From contig NZ_JAUAMC010000009.1 of assembly GCF_031010195.1 (NCBI RefSeq), positions 103,988 through 167,987 of the forward strand: DNA of 64,000 bases. Direction: 5' to 3'. The notes under the pieces were generated by a model. That model was not told the DNA's origin. It worked only from the letters and a program-made list of their open reading frames with translations, and did not search any database. Numbering within the stretch: position 1 is the stretch's first letter; every line of letters begins with the position of its first letter. Positions 51,681 through 59,968 of this stretch are shown here, piece after piece. Position numbers and translations under genes: made by a program. This DNA comes from Halomonas sp. SpR8 (GTDB lineage Bacteria; Pseudomonadota; Gammaproteobacteria; Pseudomonadales; Halomonadaceae).

Positions 51681-53042
51681 GTGATATTAAAACTTTCGAT
51701 ACTTTCAATATCCTTGATAACCGTGATGGCAGGCGCGATGATTGCGCCCGCGGTTGCAAAGATTGGTCTCGCCTTTCCTGATGCTACTAACTTCGAGATT
51801 AATCTTCTCACCTCGCTACATGCCGGTTTAGTGGTTCCTTTCTCATTCGTATCGGGATATCTGACAAAGCGGTTTGCCAAAAAGTCGATACTTATTGTGT
51901 CTCTCATTATGTACCTTGTCGGCGGTATAGGCGGTTTTTTATCGCCTAGCATGGAGTTTATGCTGGTGACCCGCGTAATACTAGGGATTGCTATTGGTTT
52001 AATGATTCCTTTGTCGATTACCCTGATTTCCGATTACTATGAAGGAGAGGAAAGAACTAAGACGTTAGGTCTGCAGAGCGCTGCGACTAACCTGGGTGGT
52101 ATTATTGCTATTGTAGTGTCAGGCATTTTAGCAATGATAAGCTGGCGCTACTCCTTCCTCGCCTATGCTATCGCGTTTCTGGCACTGTTTATGGTGATTT
52201 TCTTCCTACCTAAAAAGACACCACAACAAGCGCAAGGTAATGGTAATGAAGAAGCAAGTAGTTTTGATGGCCGGGTTTTCCTACTGACTATTTATATGAT
52301 CCTGACCTTCGTGGTTTTCTACGGTATTCCTTCGAATATGGCGCTTTTCCTAAGCGAGCTGGACATCACTAATACTGTCGTCAACGGAGTCATTATTGCA
52401 GTGTGTTCGGTAGGTGGTTTCTTTGGTGGTATGTCCGTTGCCTTCTTTCGTCGGTTATTAAAATCATTTTTTGTGCCCTTGCAAGTGGTTTATATGGCTA
52501 TTGGCTTCTCAATGATCGCCTTCTTAAACCAATATATTGCGTTTTTAGGATTAGGGGTTTTAATACTTGGTTTTGGGTATGGCAGTACAGTACCTGTTAT
52601 TTTTGATAGTGCTACTAAGATCACTTCTGGCACTGGTCGTGCAATGGCAACAGCATTGTTGGTTAGTAGTATTTACCTTGGTCAGTTTATTTCGCCGCTT
52701 ACTTTAGGTGAAATTTCCCATTGGTTTGGTGATGGTAGCGTTTACTTCTCTTATGTGGTGATGGCACTAGCGCTGGTATTTGTGGCGATCCTATTAATAG
52801 CAGAACGTGCGCTGCACTTTACAGGTATTAAAAAATGGCTGTCTCGTAGCAGTGCTAATCATGCATTGATTGAAGTGAAGAAAACAAACGTTGAGCTACA
52901 GGAGCGTGTCGATATGCTGTCTCAACAGATCGAAGATGTTCAAGCTCAACAGGTACGAGACAGCCGAGAACAACTTAAAATTTTAAAGAAATTAGATCGT
53001 TATAATGCAGGTGGCAACTACTCTTCTAATTCTAATAATTAA
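51681..53042 (+). CDS. MFS transporter with a C-terminal cytoplasmic coiled-coil tail
   Basis: The 453-residue protein has twelve helices (MAGAMIAPAVAKIGLAFPDATNFEINLLTSL near the start, LTKRFAKKSILIVSLIMYLVGG, and LVTRVILGIAIGLMIPLSITLISDYYEGEERTKTLG, the MFS loop motif), then a tail of about 65 residues rich in Glu, Gln and Lys with heptad-like spacing (VELQERVDMLSQQIEDVQAQ region). The start is GTG 51681 with CGGAGAA upstream. It sits between doeX and doeC and directly before a universal stress protein gene, and is richer in A+T than doe genes. Uptake of ectoine or hydroxyectoine is plausible by position only. A nested inverted repeat near 51514-51562 (ACTGTT and AACAGT around CCAG and CTGG arms) may be regulatory. 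Confidence 0.82.
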   Translation: MILKLSILSISLITVMAGAMIAPAVAKIGLAFPDATNFEINLLTSLHAGLVVPFSFVSGYLTKRFAKKSILIVSLIMYLVGGIGGFLSPSMEFMLVTRVILGIAIGLMIPLSITLISDYYEGEERTKTLGLQSAATNLGGIIAIVVSGILAMISWRYSFLAYAIAFLALFMVIFFLPKKTPQQAQGNGNEEASSFDGRVFLLTIYMILTFVVFYGIPSNMALFLSELDITNTVVNGVIIAVCSVGGFFGGMSVAFFRRLLKSFFVPLQVVYMAIGFSMIAFLNQYIAFLGLGVLILGFGYGSTVPVIFDSATKITSGTGRAMATALLVSSIYLGQFISPLTLGEISHWFGDGSVYFSYVVMALALVFVAILLIAERALHFTGIKKWLSRSSANHALIEVKKTNVELQERVDMLSQQIEDVQAQQVRDSREQLKILKKLDRYNAGGNYSSNSNN

Positions 53043-53064
53043 TTTTATATTTGAGGTGAAAGTG

Positions 53065-53895
53065 ATGACAAAATATATTGTAGCTTGTGTTGATGGTTCA
53101 CCTACGACATCAGCTGTGTGTGATATGGCAGCTTGGACAAGTAAGCGGTTGGCAACTCCGTTGGCTTTATTAAATGTTCTTGAGCGAAATGAAGCTAATC
53201 AGGAGGCATCGCAAAATAGTGAACTCAGGGAGAAAATGGAAAATCTTGATTTGCAACGTGCCGAATTACAGCTTGAGCATGCAAAGGAAATAATGAAAAA
53301 AGCCACAGAAAGGATTAAAAATCATGATGTTGAGCCTGCTTCTCAGTATATCGAGGAGAGGGGGTTAGTCGATGCGCTCGATGATCTTGATGATGAAATC
53401 CGATTGGTCATTGTGGGGAAAAATGGTAATAGCTCGCTCAAAAGCCATTTGGGTAGCCATCTGGAAAAAACGATTCGAGTGGTGCATCGGCCTCTTTTGG
53501 TTGTCCAGGAAGCGTTTGAAGTACCCAAGCGCGTTATGTTGGCATTTGATGGCAGGGTGAGTACTGTGAAAGGGGTAAGGCTGATTGCTGAAAGCCCGCT
53601 CTTCTCTGGCATTCCCTGTGATGTTGTAATGGTGGGCGGGCACACTGATGAACATAAAGAACAGATGCAGTGGGCCGTTAATCTGCTACAAGAAAATGAT
53701 ATTCCTGCTGAATCATTTTTGCTCAAGAATGATGCGCATATCAGTGATGCACTGATTGACCATATTCAATCGCGTGATATAGGTCTGCTGGCAATGGGGG
53801 CTTACGGCCATACGCGGCTGCGTCAGTGGCTAGTTGGCAGTACTACGACTAATGTGATGCTCAAGTCACAGTGTGCCATGTTGATTTTACGCTAA
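53065..53895 (+). CDS. Tandem-domain universal stress protein (UspA family)
   Basis: The 276-residue cytoplasmic protein has two Usp domains. The first (residues 1 to about 145; IVACVDGSPTTSAVCDMAAW) has a degenerate nucleotide loop (GKNGNSSLKSHLGSHLEK). The second (about 155-276; VMLAFDGRVS) ends with a complete ATP-binding GxxGx9GST motif in GAYGHTRLRQWLVGSTTTN. The start ATG 53065 has GAGGTGAAA 3 bases upstream and lies 22 bases after the MFS stop, so they are one unit. In H. elongata the Usp protein TeaD sits beside the ectoine importer TeaABC and controls it by ATP binding; a parallel role for the MFS protein here is an inference. Confidence 0.88.
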   Translation: MTKYIVACVDGSPTTSAVCDMAAWTSKRLATPLALLNVLERNEANQEASQNSELREKMENLDLQRAELQLEHAKEIMKKATERIKNHDVEPASQYIEERGLVDALDDLDDEIRLVIVGKNGNSSLKSHLGSHLEKTIRVVHRPLLVVQEAFEVPKRVMLAFDGRVSTVKGVRLIAESPLFSGIPCDVVMVGGHTDEHKEQMQWAVNLLQENDIPAESFLLKNDAHISDALIDHIQSRDIGLLAMGAYGHTRLRQWLVGSTTTNVMLKSQCAMLILR

Positions 53896-54092
53896 GCATT
53901 TAACGCTTCACCAAAAAAAACCACTGCTAAACGCCCGCTGACAAAAAAAGTCGTGGGATAAGTCTCGGTTTTCAAAAACACTTCGTGGTTCTTCTCCGTT
54001 AACCTGAGTGCATTCGATGGCAAGGCTAATGAGCGCTTGCTGACTATGCCACACAGTTTCTGCAGCGTGACTGCATGCTAGGAGAGGTTCCC

Positions 54093-55589
54093 ATGACCAC
54101 ACTATCGACCACGCTCGCCAAGCGCTTGGAAGATCCGCGCCTGTTCCGGCAGTACGCCTACGTGAACGGCAAGTGGACCCACGGGGAAGGCGGTCGCGAA
54201 GAAGCGGTTTATGATCCCGCCACCAATGAAGCCATTGGCCATATCCCGCTATTGGAAGCCGAGCAGATTACCGCTGCGGTCGATGCGGCTGAAGTCGCTT
54301 TTGTTCAGTGGCGGGCGCTGCGCGTCGATGAGCGCTGCGAGCGTTTGCTGGCGTGGTACGACCTGATTCAAGCCAACCGTGAAGACCTGGCTACCATTAT
54401 GACACTGGAGCAGGGCAAGCCGTTGCCCGACGCCCGTGGTGAAGTCGAGTATGGCGCCAGTTTCGTGCGTTGGTTTGCCGAAGAGAGCAAGCGAACCTAT
54501 GGCGAAACCATTCCCAGCCATATCCCCAATGCATCGCTGGGTACCATAAAAGAGCCGGTCGGCATTGCCGCGATGATTACGCCTTGGAACTTCCCTTTGG
54601 CAATGATTACTCGCAAAGCCGCGGCGGCGTTGGCGGCGGGCTGCCCGGTGATTGTCAAACCTGCCAATGAAACGCCTTACTCCGCGCTGGCGCTGGCGGA
54701 ACTGGCTGAGCGTGCAGGAATTCCGGCGGGTATTTTTAACGTAGTGCTGGGTGATCCGGCGGAAGTCTCGAAAATTCTTTGCGCTGAGTCGCGCATTCGG
54801 GCGCTGTCATTCACCGGCTCCACCCGCGTTGGCCGTATTCTGATTGAGCAGAGTGCTAACACCGTCAAGCGGCTCTCCCTGGAATTAGGTGGCAACGCGC
54901 CATTTATAGTCGGGCCGGATATGGATCCCAAAGAAGCGGCTTTTGCGGCAATCGACGCCAAATTTCAAACCGCGGGGCAGGACTGTCTAGCAGCTAACCG
55001 TATACTGGTGCACGAATCTATCCACGATGAATTCGTCGAGCATTTCAGCGAGCGTATGCTGGCGCTAACCTTGGGCAACGGGTTGCAGAGTGAGATTGAT
55101 CTTGGCCCGCTGATTCACCGCCAGGCGGTGGAAAAAGCAGCTGCGATTGTTGATGACGCGATTTCTAAAGGCGCCAGCATGGTCGGTGGCGATCAGAGCC
55201 AAGCGCCGGGCGAAAACTTCTTTATGCCGGTGATGCTGACCGGCGTGACACCGCAAATGAAAGTGTGGCGGGAAGAGAACTTCGCCCCGGTGGCCGGTAT
55301 CACTGCCTATAGTACCGATGACGAAGTGATTGAAATGGCCAATGACACCGAGTACGGCCTAGCCGCGTATATCTACACCCACGATATCCGCCGCATCTGG
55401 AAACTAATGCGGGCACTCGAGTACGGCATGGTCAGCGTTAACTCAGTGAAGATGACCGGGCCGCCGGTGCCGTTTGGTGGCGTGAAGCAATCAGGCCTTG
55501 GTCGTGAGGGCGGCGCCACGGGCATCGATGAATACCTGGAAACGAAGTATTACTGCCTCGGCGCGCTGGGTTCCGTCTCTGGCAGCTAG
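54093..55589 (+). CDS. doeC: Aspartate-semialdehyde dehydrogenase DoeC
   Basis: The 498-residue protein is an aldehyde dehydrogenase of the succinate-semialdehyde dehydrogenase group that here would oxidise aspartate 4-semialdehyde to aspartate, the last step of ectoine breakdown. Landmarks are ITPWNFPLAMI, KPANETP, FTGSTRVGRI, the catalytic Glu in LELGGNAPFI and the catalytic Cys in FQTAGQDCLAANRIL. ATG 54093 is chosen, with AGGAGAGG upstream; ATG 54075 lies before that site. doeD follows 83 bases later. The pairing with doeD supports doeC rather than gabD. Confidence 0.92.
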   Translation: MTTLSTTLAKRLEDPRLFRQYAYVNGKWTHGEGGREEAVYDPATNEAIGHIPLLEAEQITAAVDAAEVAFVQWRALRVDERCERLLAWYDLIQANREDLATIMTLEQGKPLPDARGEVEYGASFVRWFAEESKRTYGETIPSHIPNASLGTIKEPVGIAAMITPWNFPLAMITRKAAAALAAGCPVIVKPANETPYSALALAELAERAGIPAGIFNVVLGDPAEVSKILCAESRIRALSFTGSTRVGRILIEQSANTVKRLSLELGGNAPFIVGPDMDPKEAAFAAIDAKFQTAGQDCLAANRILVHESIHDEFVEHFSERMLALTLGNGLQSEIDLGPLIHRQAVEKAAAIVDDAISKGASMVGGDQSQAPGENFFMPVMLTGVTPQMKVWREENFAPVAGITAYSTDDEVIEMANDTEYGLAAYIYTHDIRRIWKLMRALEYGMVSVNSVKMTGPPVPFGGVKQSGLGREGGATGIDEYLETKYYCLGALGSVSGS

Positions 55590-55672
55590 CGGCGCGTTGC
55601 GACCCAGCCGTAAGCAAATATTTAAAATGCCCTCCCCAAGGCTGGGGAGGTTTACTATATAGAGAGAACGCT

Positions 55673-57106
55673 ATGAGCTTGCATCAGGATTTGATCGAAC
55701 GCGACCGTAAAGTCACTTTTCACGCCTCTACCCACTTGCGCGATTTCGCCCAGGGCGATTCGCCGGGCCGCGTGATTACCGGCGGTAAAGGCATCAATAT
55801 CGTCGATAAAGATGGCCGTGAGTTTATTGACGGCTTTGCCGGACTTTACTGCGTCAACATTGGCTACGGTCGCACCGAAGTCGCTGAAGCGATCTACAAG
55901 CAAGCGTTAGAGCTCTCTTACTACCACACCTATGTGGGTCATTCTAACGAGCCGCAGATCGAGCTTTCCGAGCGCATCCTAAAAATCGCCGGGATGAACA
56001 TGTCCAAGGTGTACTACGGTATGTCTGGCTCGGATGCCAACGAAACCCAGCTCAAGATCGTGCGCTACTACAACAACGTGCTGGGTCGCCCGCAGAAGAA
56101 AAAAGTCATCTCGCGCATGCGCGGCTACCACGGCTCGGGCATCGCCTCGGGCTCGCTGACCGGCCTGAAAGCGTTTCACGACCATTTCGATCTGCCGATT
56201 GACACCATTCGCCATACCGAAGCGCCACACTACTACCTGCGCGCCGCCGAGCAGCACGGTATGACCGAACTTGAATTCTCCGCTTACTGCGCCGAGAAGC
56301 TGGAAGCCATGATTCTGGAAGAGGGCCCGGATACCGTGGCCGCCTTTATCGGCGAGCCGGTATTGGGTACTGGCGGTATCGTACCGCCGCCGGAAGGCTA
56401 CTGGGATGCGATCCAAGCCGTGCTGGCCAAGTACGATGTGCTGCTGATTGCCGATGAAGTGGTGTGTGGCTTTGGCCGTACCGGCTCTGACTTCGGCAGC
56501 CACCACTACAATATGAAGCCTGACCTGGTCACTATCGCCAAAGGTCTCACCAGCGCCTATCAGCCGCTTTCCGGCGTGATTGTTGGTGAGAAAGTCTGGC
56601 AGGTGCTTGAACAGGGCACCGGCGAGTATGGCCCGATCGGCCACGGTTGGACTTACTCTGGTCACGCGTTGGGTTGTGCGGCGGGCCTTGCCAACCTGGA
56701 TATCATTGAACGTGAAAACCTGGTGGGCAACGCGGCCGAAACCGGCAGTTACTTCCAGCAGCAGCTAAAGGCCAACTTCGAAGGTCACCCGCTGCTAGGC
56801 GACGTGCGCGGTGTTGGCCTGATGGCAGCGCTGGAGTTCTCGCCGGATGCCAAGCAGCGCCTGCACTTCGATCCGGCGCTCAAAGTGGGCCCCCGCGTGG
56901 CCGCTGCCGCCATGGAAGAGAACCTGATTGCCCGCGCCATGCCTCAGGGCGGTATTCTTGGTTTCGCACCGCCGCTGACCATCAACCGTGATGAAGTGGA
57001 CGAGATGATTGGCCGTGCCAAGCGGGCAATCGATCGGGTGACTGACGAACTAGTGCGCTCTGGTGACCTGAAAAGCGGTGAAAAAGAGGCCGCGTTTACG
57101 GTTTGA
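55673..57106 (+). CDS. doeD: Diaminobutyrate transaminase DoeD
   Basis: The 477-residue protein is a class III PLP aminotransferase. It shows the PLP-phosphate loop GMSGSDANETQLKI, the cofactor Asp in LLIADEVVCGFGRTG and the Schiff-base Lys in TIAKGLTSAYQPLSG. It should convert L-2,4-diaminobutyrate to aspartate 4-semialdehyde, which DoeC oxidises. GAGAGAACGCT precedes the start. A strong terminator follows. The position after doeC and the match of the whole locus make this call firm against other omega-aminotransferases. Confidence 0.92.
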   Translation: MSLHQDLIERDRKVTFHASTHLRDFAQGDSPGRVITGGKGINIVDKDGREFIDGFAGLYCVNIGYGRTEVAEAIYKQALELSYYHTYVGHSNEPQIELSERILKIAGMNMSKVYYGMSGSDANETQLKIVRYYNNVLGRPQKKKVISRMRGYHGSGIASGSLTGLKAFHDHFDLPIDTIRHTEAPHYYLRAAEQHGMTELEFSAYCAEKLEAMILEEGPDTVAAFIGEPVLGTGGIVPPPEGYWDAIQAVLAKYDVLLIADEVVCGFGRTGSDFGSHHYNMKPDLVTIAKGLTSAYQPLSGVIVGEKVWQVLEQGTGEYGPIGHGWTYSGHALGCAAGLANLDIIERENLVGNAAETGSYFQQQLKANFEGHPLLGDVRGVGLMAALEFSPDAKQRLHFDPALKVGPRVAAAAMEENLIARAMPQGGILGFAPPLTINRDEVDEMIGRAKRAIDRVTDELVRSGDLKSGEKEAAFTV

Positions 57107-57128
57107 TCGTTTGACGTAGCCTTTTAAG

Positions 57129-57155
57129 CGCCGCTGCCCATGCAGCGGCGTTTTT
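57129..57155 (+). terminator. Rho-independent terminator of doeCD
   Basis: A 9-bp stem CGCCGCTGC with a 4-base loop is followed by TTTTT. It begins 23 bases after the doeD stop. A 14-bp direct repeat (TAAGTACTGGGAT) follows near 57178-57208. Confidence 0.92.
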
Positions 57156-57261
57156 GATATTGAAGGCGTCGTCTATGCTAAGTACTGGGATTAAGTACTG
57201 GGATTAACTACTTGGGCTGAATACAGGCCACAATCAATGGAAAGTTAAGGAGTAGCCAACG

Positions 57262-57939
57262 ATGCAACCGGTCTTAGCCTTCGATGTATACGGTACGCTG
57301 ATTGATACCCAAGGCGTTACCGTGGAGCTGGAGCGACGCCTAACGGATGCGTCCAAAGCAGGTGAATTCGCCCGCCGCTGGCGCGATAAACAGCTGGAAT
57401 ACAGCTTTCGTCGTGGCTTGATGGGGGCTTACGTGCCGTTTTCGGAGTGTACCCGCGAAGCGCTGGTGTTTATTGACCGCGCGCTGCAAGCCGGTCTTTC
57501 AGATAACGACCACGACCACCTGATGGCGGTTTATGGTGAGCTACCTGCTTTTGACGATGTAGTACCTGCGCTTGATCAGCTTCGCGATGCGGGTATACGC
57601 TGCGTGGCATTTTCGAACGGCACCGCCGACGCCGTGTCCAAATTGCTGACACGCGCAGGCGTTGAGAGTCATATGGACGACGTGGTCAGCGCCGATGAGG
57701 TAAAACGCTTTAAGCCAGACCCGGCGGTGTATGCTCATCTGCGTAGCCGCTTAGAAACACGCCCCGAGTACACATGGCTGGTGTCCAGCAATCCCTTTGA
57801 TGTGATTGGCGCTACCCATGCAGGCCTACGCAGTGCCTGGGTGCGGCGTAGCCCTGACGCGCCTTTCGACCCCTGGGGTGTCGAGCCGGATATGACGGTC
57901 ACTGATCTAGAAGCATTGGCAGAGCGCATCATCCGCTAG
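57262..57939 (+). CDS. (S)-2-haloacid dehalogenase, HAD type II
   Basis: The 225-residue protein is a HAD hydrolase with the residues of L-2-haloacid dehalogenase: nucleophile Asp8 (VLAFDVYGTLID), the halide/substrate Arg-containing WRDKQLEYSFRRGLMG helix, SNGTADA (motif II Ser), the Lys in KRFKPDPAVY and VSSNPFDVIGA (motif III Asn and Asp). It would remove halide from 2-haloacids such as chloropropionate or monochloroacetate. AAGGAGTAGCC precedes the start. It is the second dehalogenase gene in the window, unrelated in fold to the first. Confidence 0.85.
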   Translation: MQPVLAFDVYGTLIDTQGVTVELERRLTDASKAGEFARRWRDKQLEYSFRRGLMGAYVPFSECTREALVFIDRALQAGLSDNDHDHLMAVYGELPAFDDVVPALDQLRDAGIRCVAFSNGTADAVSKLLTRAGVESHMDDVVSADEVKRFKPDPAVYAHLRSRLETRPEYTWLVSSNPFDVIGATHAGLRSAWVRRSPDAPFDPWGVEPDMTVTDLEALAERIIR

Positions 57940-58000
57940 GTTGTTAACCTACGTCGACAAGCCTCATAATGACGCACGCTTAACGACCTAGGAGATGACC

Positions 58001-58348
58001 ATGTCAGAAAAGATTTACTGTGTTGCTGGTTTTAAACCCAAGCCGGGCAAAGAAAAAGCAGTGTTCAAAGCCCTCCAAGCGCTCGAGCCAAATACCCACC
58101 GTGAAGACGCGTGTATTCACTACACCGTAACCCGGCAGATCGACAATCCTTTTGCTCAAGGCACGAGTTACCCGATTGTTTTTCACGAAATTTGGGCCAG
58201 CCGTGAAGAGTTTGAAGCCCACTGCCAGCGCAAAGAGATTCAAGACTTTTTTGCCCAGCACGTTGAGTCGCCGGATGGCGACATTGAAGATGCCAACGTG
58301 TGCGTTTATACCGATGAGCCATGGGATTTTGACGCGCCCAAGGTATAA
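58001..58348 (+). CDS. Antibiotic-biosynthesis-monooxygenase-type protein (putative quinol monooxygenase)
   Basis: The 115-residue protein is a single ABM-fold (dimeric ferredoxin-like) domain: [26 protein letters not shown], then [36 protein letters not shown]. Relatives such as YgiN oxidise quinols without a cofactor. ATG 58001 has TAGGAG upstream. It lies 61 bases after the dehalogenase and 17 bases before luxS, likely one operon. Confidence 0.8.
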   Translation: MSEKIYCVAGFKPKPGKEKAVFKALQALEPNTHREDACIHYTVTRQIDNPFAQGTSYPIVFHEIWASREEFEAHCQRKEIQDFFAQHVESPDGDIEDANVCVYTDEPWDFDAPKV

Positions 58349-58365
58349 GCTTAAAAGGAGCTAAT

Positions 58366-58833
58366 ATGACCGAGAAAAAGATGAACGTCGAAAGCTTTAA
58401 CCTGGATCACACCAAGGTCAAAGCCCCGTACGTGCGCTTAGCCGACATCAAAGAGGGCCAGAACGGCGACCGTATTCATAAATATGATCTGCGCATCTGC
58501 CAGCCCAACAAAGCTCATATGGATATGCCCGCGCTGCACTCCCTTGAGCATTTGATGGCAGAGCTTTCCCGTAACCACACCGATAAAGTGGTCGATATCA
58601 GTCCGATGGGCTGCCAAACTGGCTTCTATATCGCGATGATCAACCACGACGACTACGACGGCGTGATCACCATCATCGAACAAACTCTGAACGATGTGCT
58701 AGAAGCCACCGAAGTACCTGCCTGCAATGAAATGCAGTGCGGTTGGGCCGCCAGCCACAGCTTGGAAGGTGCCCAGGAACTGGCCCGTAACCTGCTCGCC
58801 AAGCGCAGCGAGTGGACTGAAGTATTTGCTTAA
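58366..58833 (+). CDS. luxS: S-ribosylhomocysteine lyase LuxS
   Basis: The 155-residue protein is LuxS, which splits S-ribosylhomocysteine into homocysteine and DPD, the precursor of autoinducer-2. Metal ligands are His58 and His62 in [12 protein letters not shown] and Cys125 in NEMQCGW; the catalytic Cys83 is in [18 protein letters not shown] precedes the start. It follows the ABM gene closely, an unusual neighbour, and has no methyl-cycle genes beside it; the nearest partner may be elsewhere. A bidirectional-looking terminator follows. Confidence 0.92.
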   Translation: MTEKKMNVESFNLDHTKVKAPYVRLADIKEGQNGDRIHKYDLRICQPNKAHMDMPALHSLEHLMAELSRNHTDKVVDISPMGCQTGFYIAMINHDDYDGVITIIEQTLNDVLEATEVPACNEMQCGWAASHSLEGAQELARNLLAKRSEWTEVFA

Positions 58834-58863
58834 GCGTTATGTGAAACTGCTAGCGTAGTCATC

Positions 58864-58912
58864 AAAACGCCTTCCTTGTGTCAGATATAGCAGGGGAGGC
58901 GTTTTTATTGTC
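58864..58912 (+). terminator. Terminator after luxS
   Basis: An imperfect stem (AAACGCCTTCC against GGGGAGGCGTTT) with a loop of about 20 bases is followed by TTTTTATT. It lies 30 bases after the luxS stop. Confidence 0.75.
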
Positions 58913-58993
58913 TGGGCATTTACGAATGGATAACGCCCACCAACGGTGACATGCTGACACAAGGCACGCATTTTCCAAGGGTGAGGCACCAAT

Positions 58994-59605
58994 ATGTTGT
59001 TGGACACTTGGCTTTTATACCTAATTGCCTGCATTGGCCTGTCGCTTTCACCCGGGCCTAACGGTCTGCTGGCGCTGACCCACGGCGCCATGCATGGCAG
59101 CCGTAAAACCTTGTTTACCATCATCGGCGGCGCGACAGGGTTTATGCTAATTATTGCCCTGTGCATGTTTGGGATTGGGGCGCTGCTTAAGTCGTCGGTG
59201 GTATGGCTGACAGTGCTGAAGTGGGTCGGCGGGGGCTATCTTATTTGGCTGGGGATTCAGGTATGGCGCTCACCGCCGATTACTGGCGAGCTTGATATGA
59301 AGGCAGGCCAAGCAAGCGGCTGGCAGCTTTATCGCCAAGGCGTACTGGCATCGATTACCAACCCCAAAGTACTGCTGTTTTTCAGCGCTTTTCTATCTCA
59401 GTTTATCGACCCGCAACGCAGCTTGATGCTGCAATTTTTCCTGCTGGCTGGCACCTTTGTCGTTATCGAGTGCGTTGTAGAAGGTTTGCTTGCCAATATG
59501 GCCAACCGTATTCGTCACTGGTTAAAGCGCGTGGGCCGCGGATTCAACCGCACCTGCGGCGGGATCTTTATCGCCATCGGCACCGCGCTGCCGCTAAGGG
59601 CTTGA
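58994..59605 (+). CDS. LysE/RhtB-family amino-acid exporter
   Basis: The 203-residue protein has the six-helix LysE fold, starting with LIACIGLSLSPGPNGLLALTHG (the SPGPN motif) and continuing with LKWVGGGYLIWLGIQVWRS and ASITNPKVLLFFSAFLSQFI. It exports amino acids such as threonine or homoserine lactone. CAAGGGTGAGGC lies before the ATG. It is probably monocistronic. The substrate is unknown. Confidence 0.88.
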   Translation: MLLDTWLLYLIACIGLSLSPGPNGLLALTHGAMHGSRKTLFTIIGGATGFMLIIALCMFGIGALLKSSVVWLTVLKWVGGGYLIWLGIQVWRSPPITGELDMKAGQASGWQLYRQGVLASITNPKVLLFFSAFLSQFIDPQRSLMLQFFLLAGTFVVIECVVEGLLANMANRIRHWLKRVGRGFNRTCGGIFIAIGTALPLRA

Positions 59606-59968
59606 GGTTGAGAACACGCAATCGGTAAAAGCATCTATATAGAGTGCTCTTCTAATAAGCTCACGCTTCAATCTCCCCTTGCTGATTGGCCTCGTTAATA
59701 TGCATTGTTGTTAACTAAGCTTTTACGCATATATGTCCTTCAGCTATTTCTACACTTAATTAATTAGCTTGTTAATTAGCTACTTAGCTAAAGTATTAAT
59801 TACGATTCCCTTATGTAAATATAAATTGTTTTTATTTACATAGTGATTACCTTTTGGTAGTTTTGCCGCAAATAAAACAACACGGCATTCCCTTTAGTGG
59901 AACAGCGGTGGAAACGTCTGGGTTGGCTCATCGACGTTAATAAGATTCATCTAAGGGAATAAAAAAGC
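59606..59968. other. A+T-rich gene-free region upstream of the siderophore receptor
   Basis: This 363-base stretch has no gene. It is strikingly A+T-rich in 59690-59850, with several TTAATTA/TTAGCT repeats, and includes the dyad at 59814-59840. It probably holds the promoter and operator of the receptor gene. No match to a full Fur-box consensus was recognised. Confidence 0.6.
59814..59840 (+). promoter_or_regulatory. 27-bp dyad upstream of the siderophore receptor
   Basis: TGTAAATA and TATTTACA are exact inverted arms with an 11-base spacer, about 130 bases before the receptor start. It may bind a regulator, possibly iron-responsive, but it is not the usual Fur site. It is an inference from symmetry and position. 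Confidence 0.4.

Noticed and set aside
55979..56665. A long minus-strand frame opposite doeD
   Set aside because: Same reason: doeD is a strong, complete aminotransferase gene, and the antisense product has no recognisable feature.
59690..59850. A Fur box upstream of the siderophore receptor
   Set aside because: No stretch matched the usual GATAATGATAATCATTATC pattern closely enough; only the separate dyad is reported.
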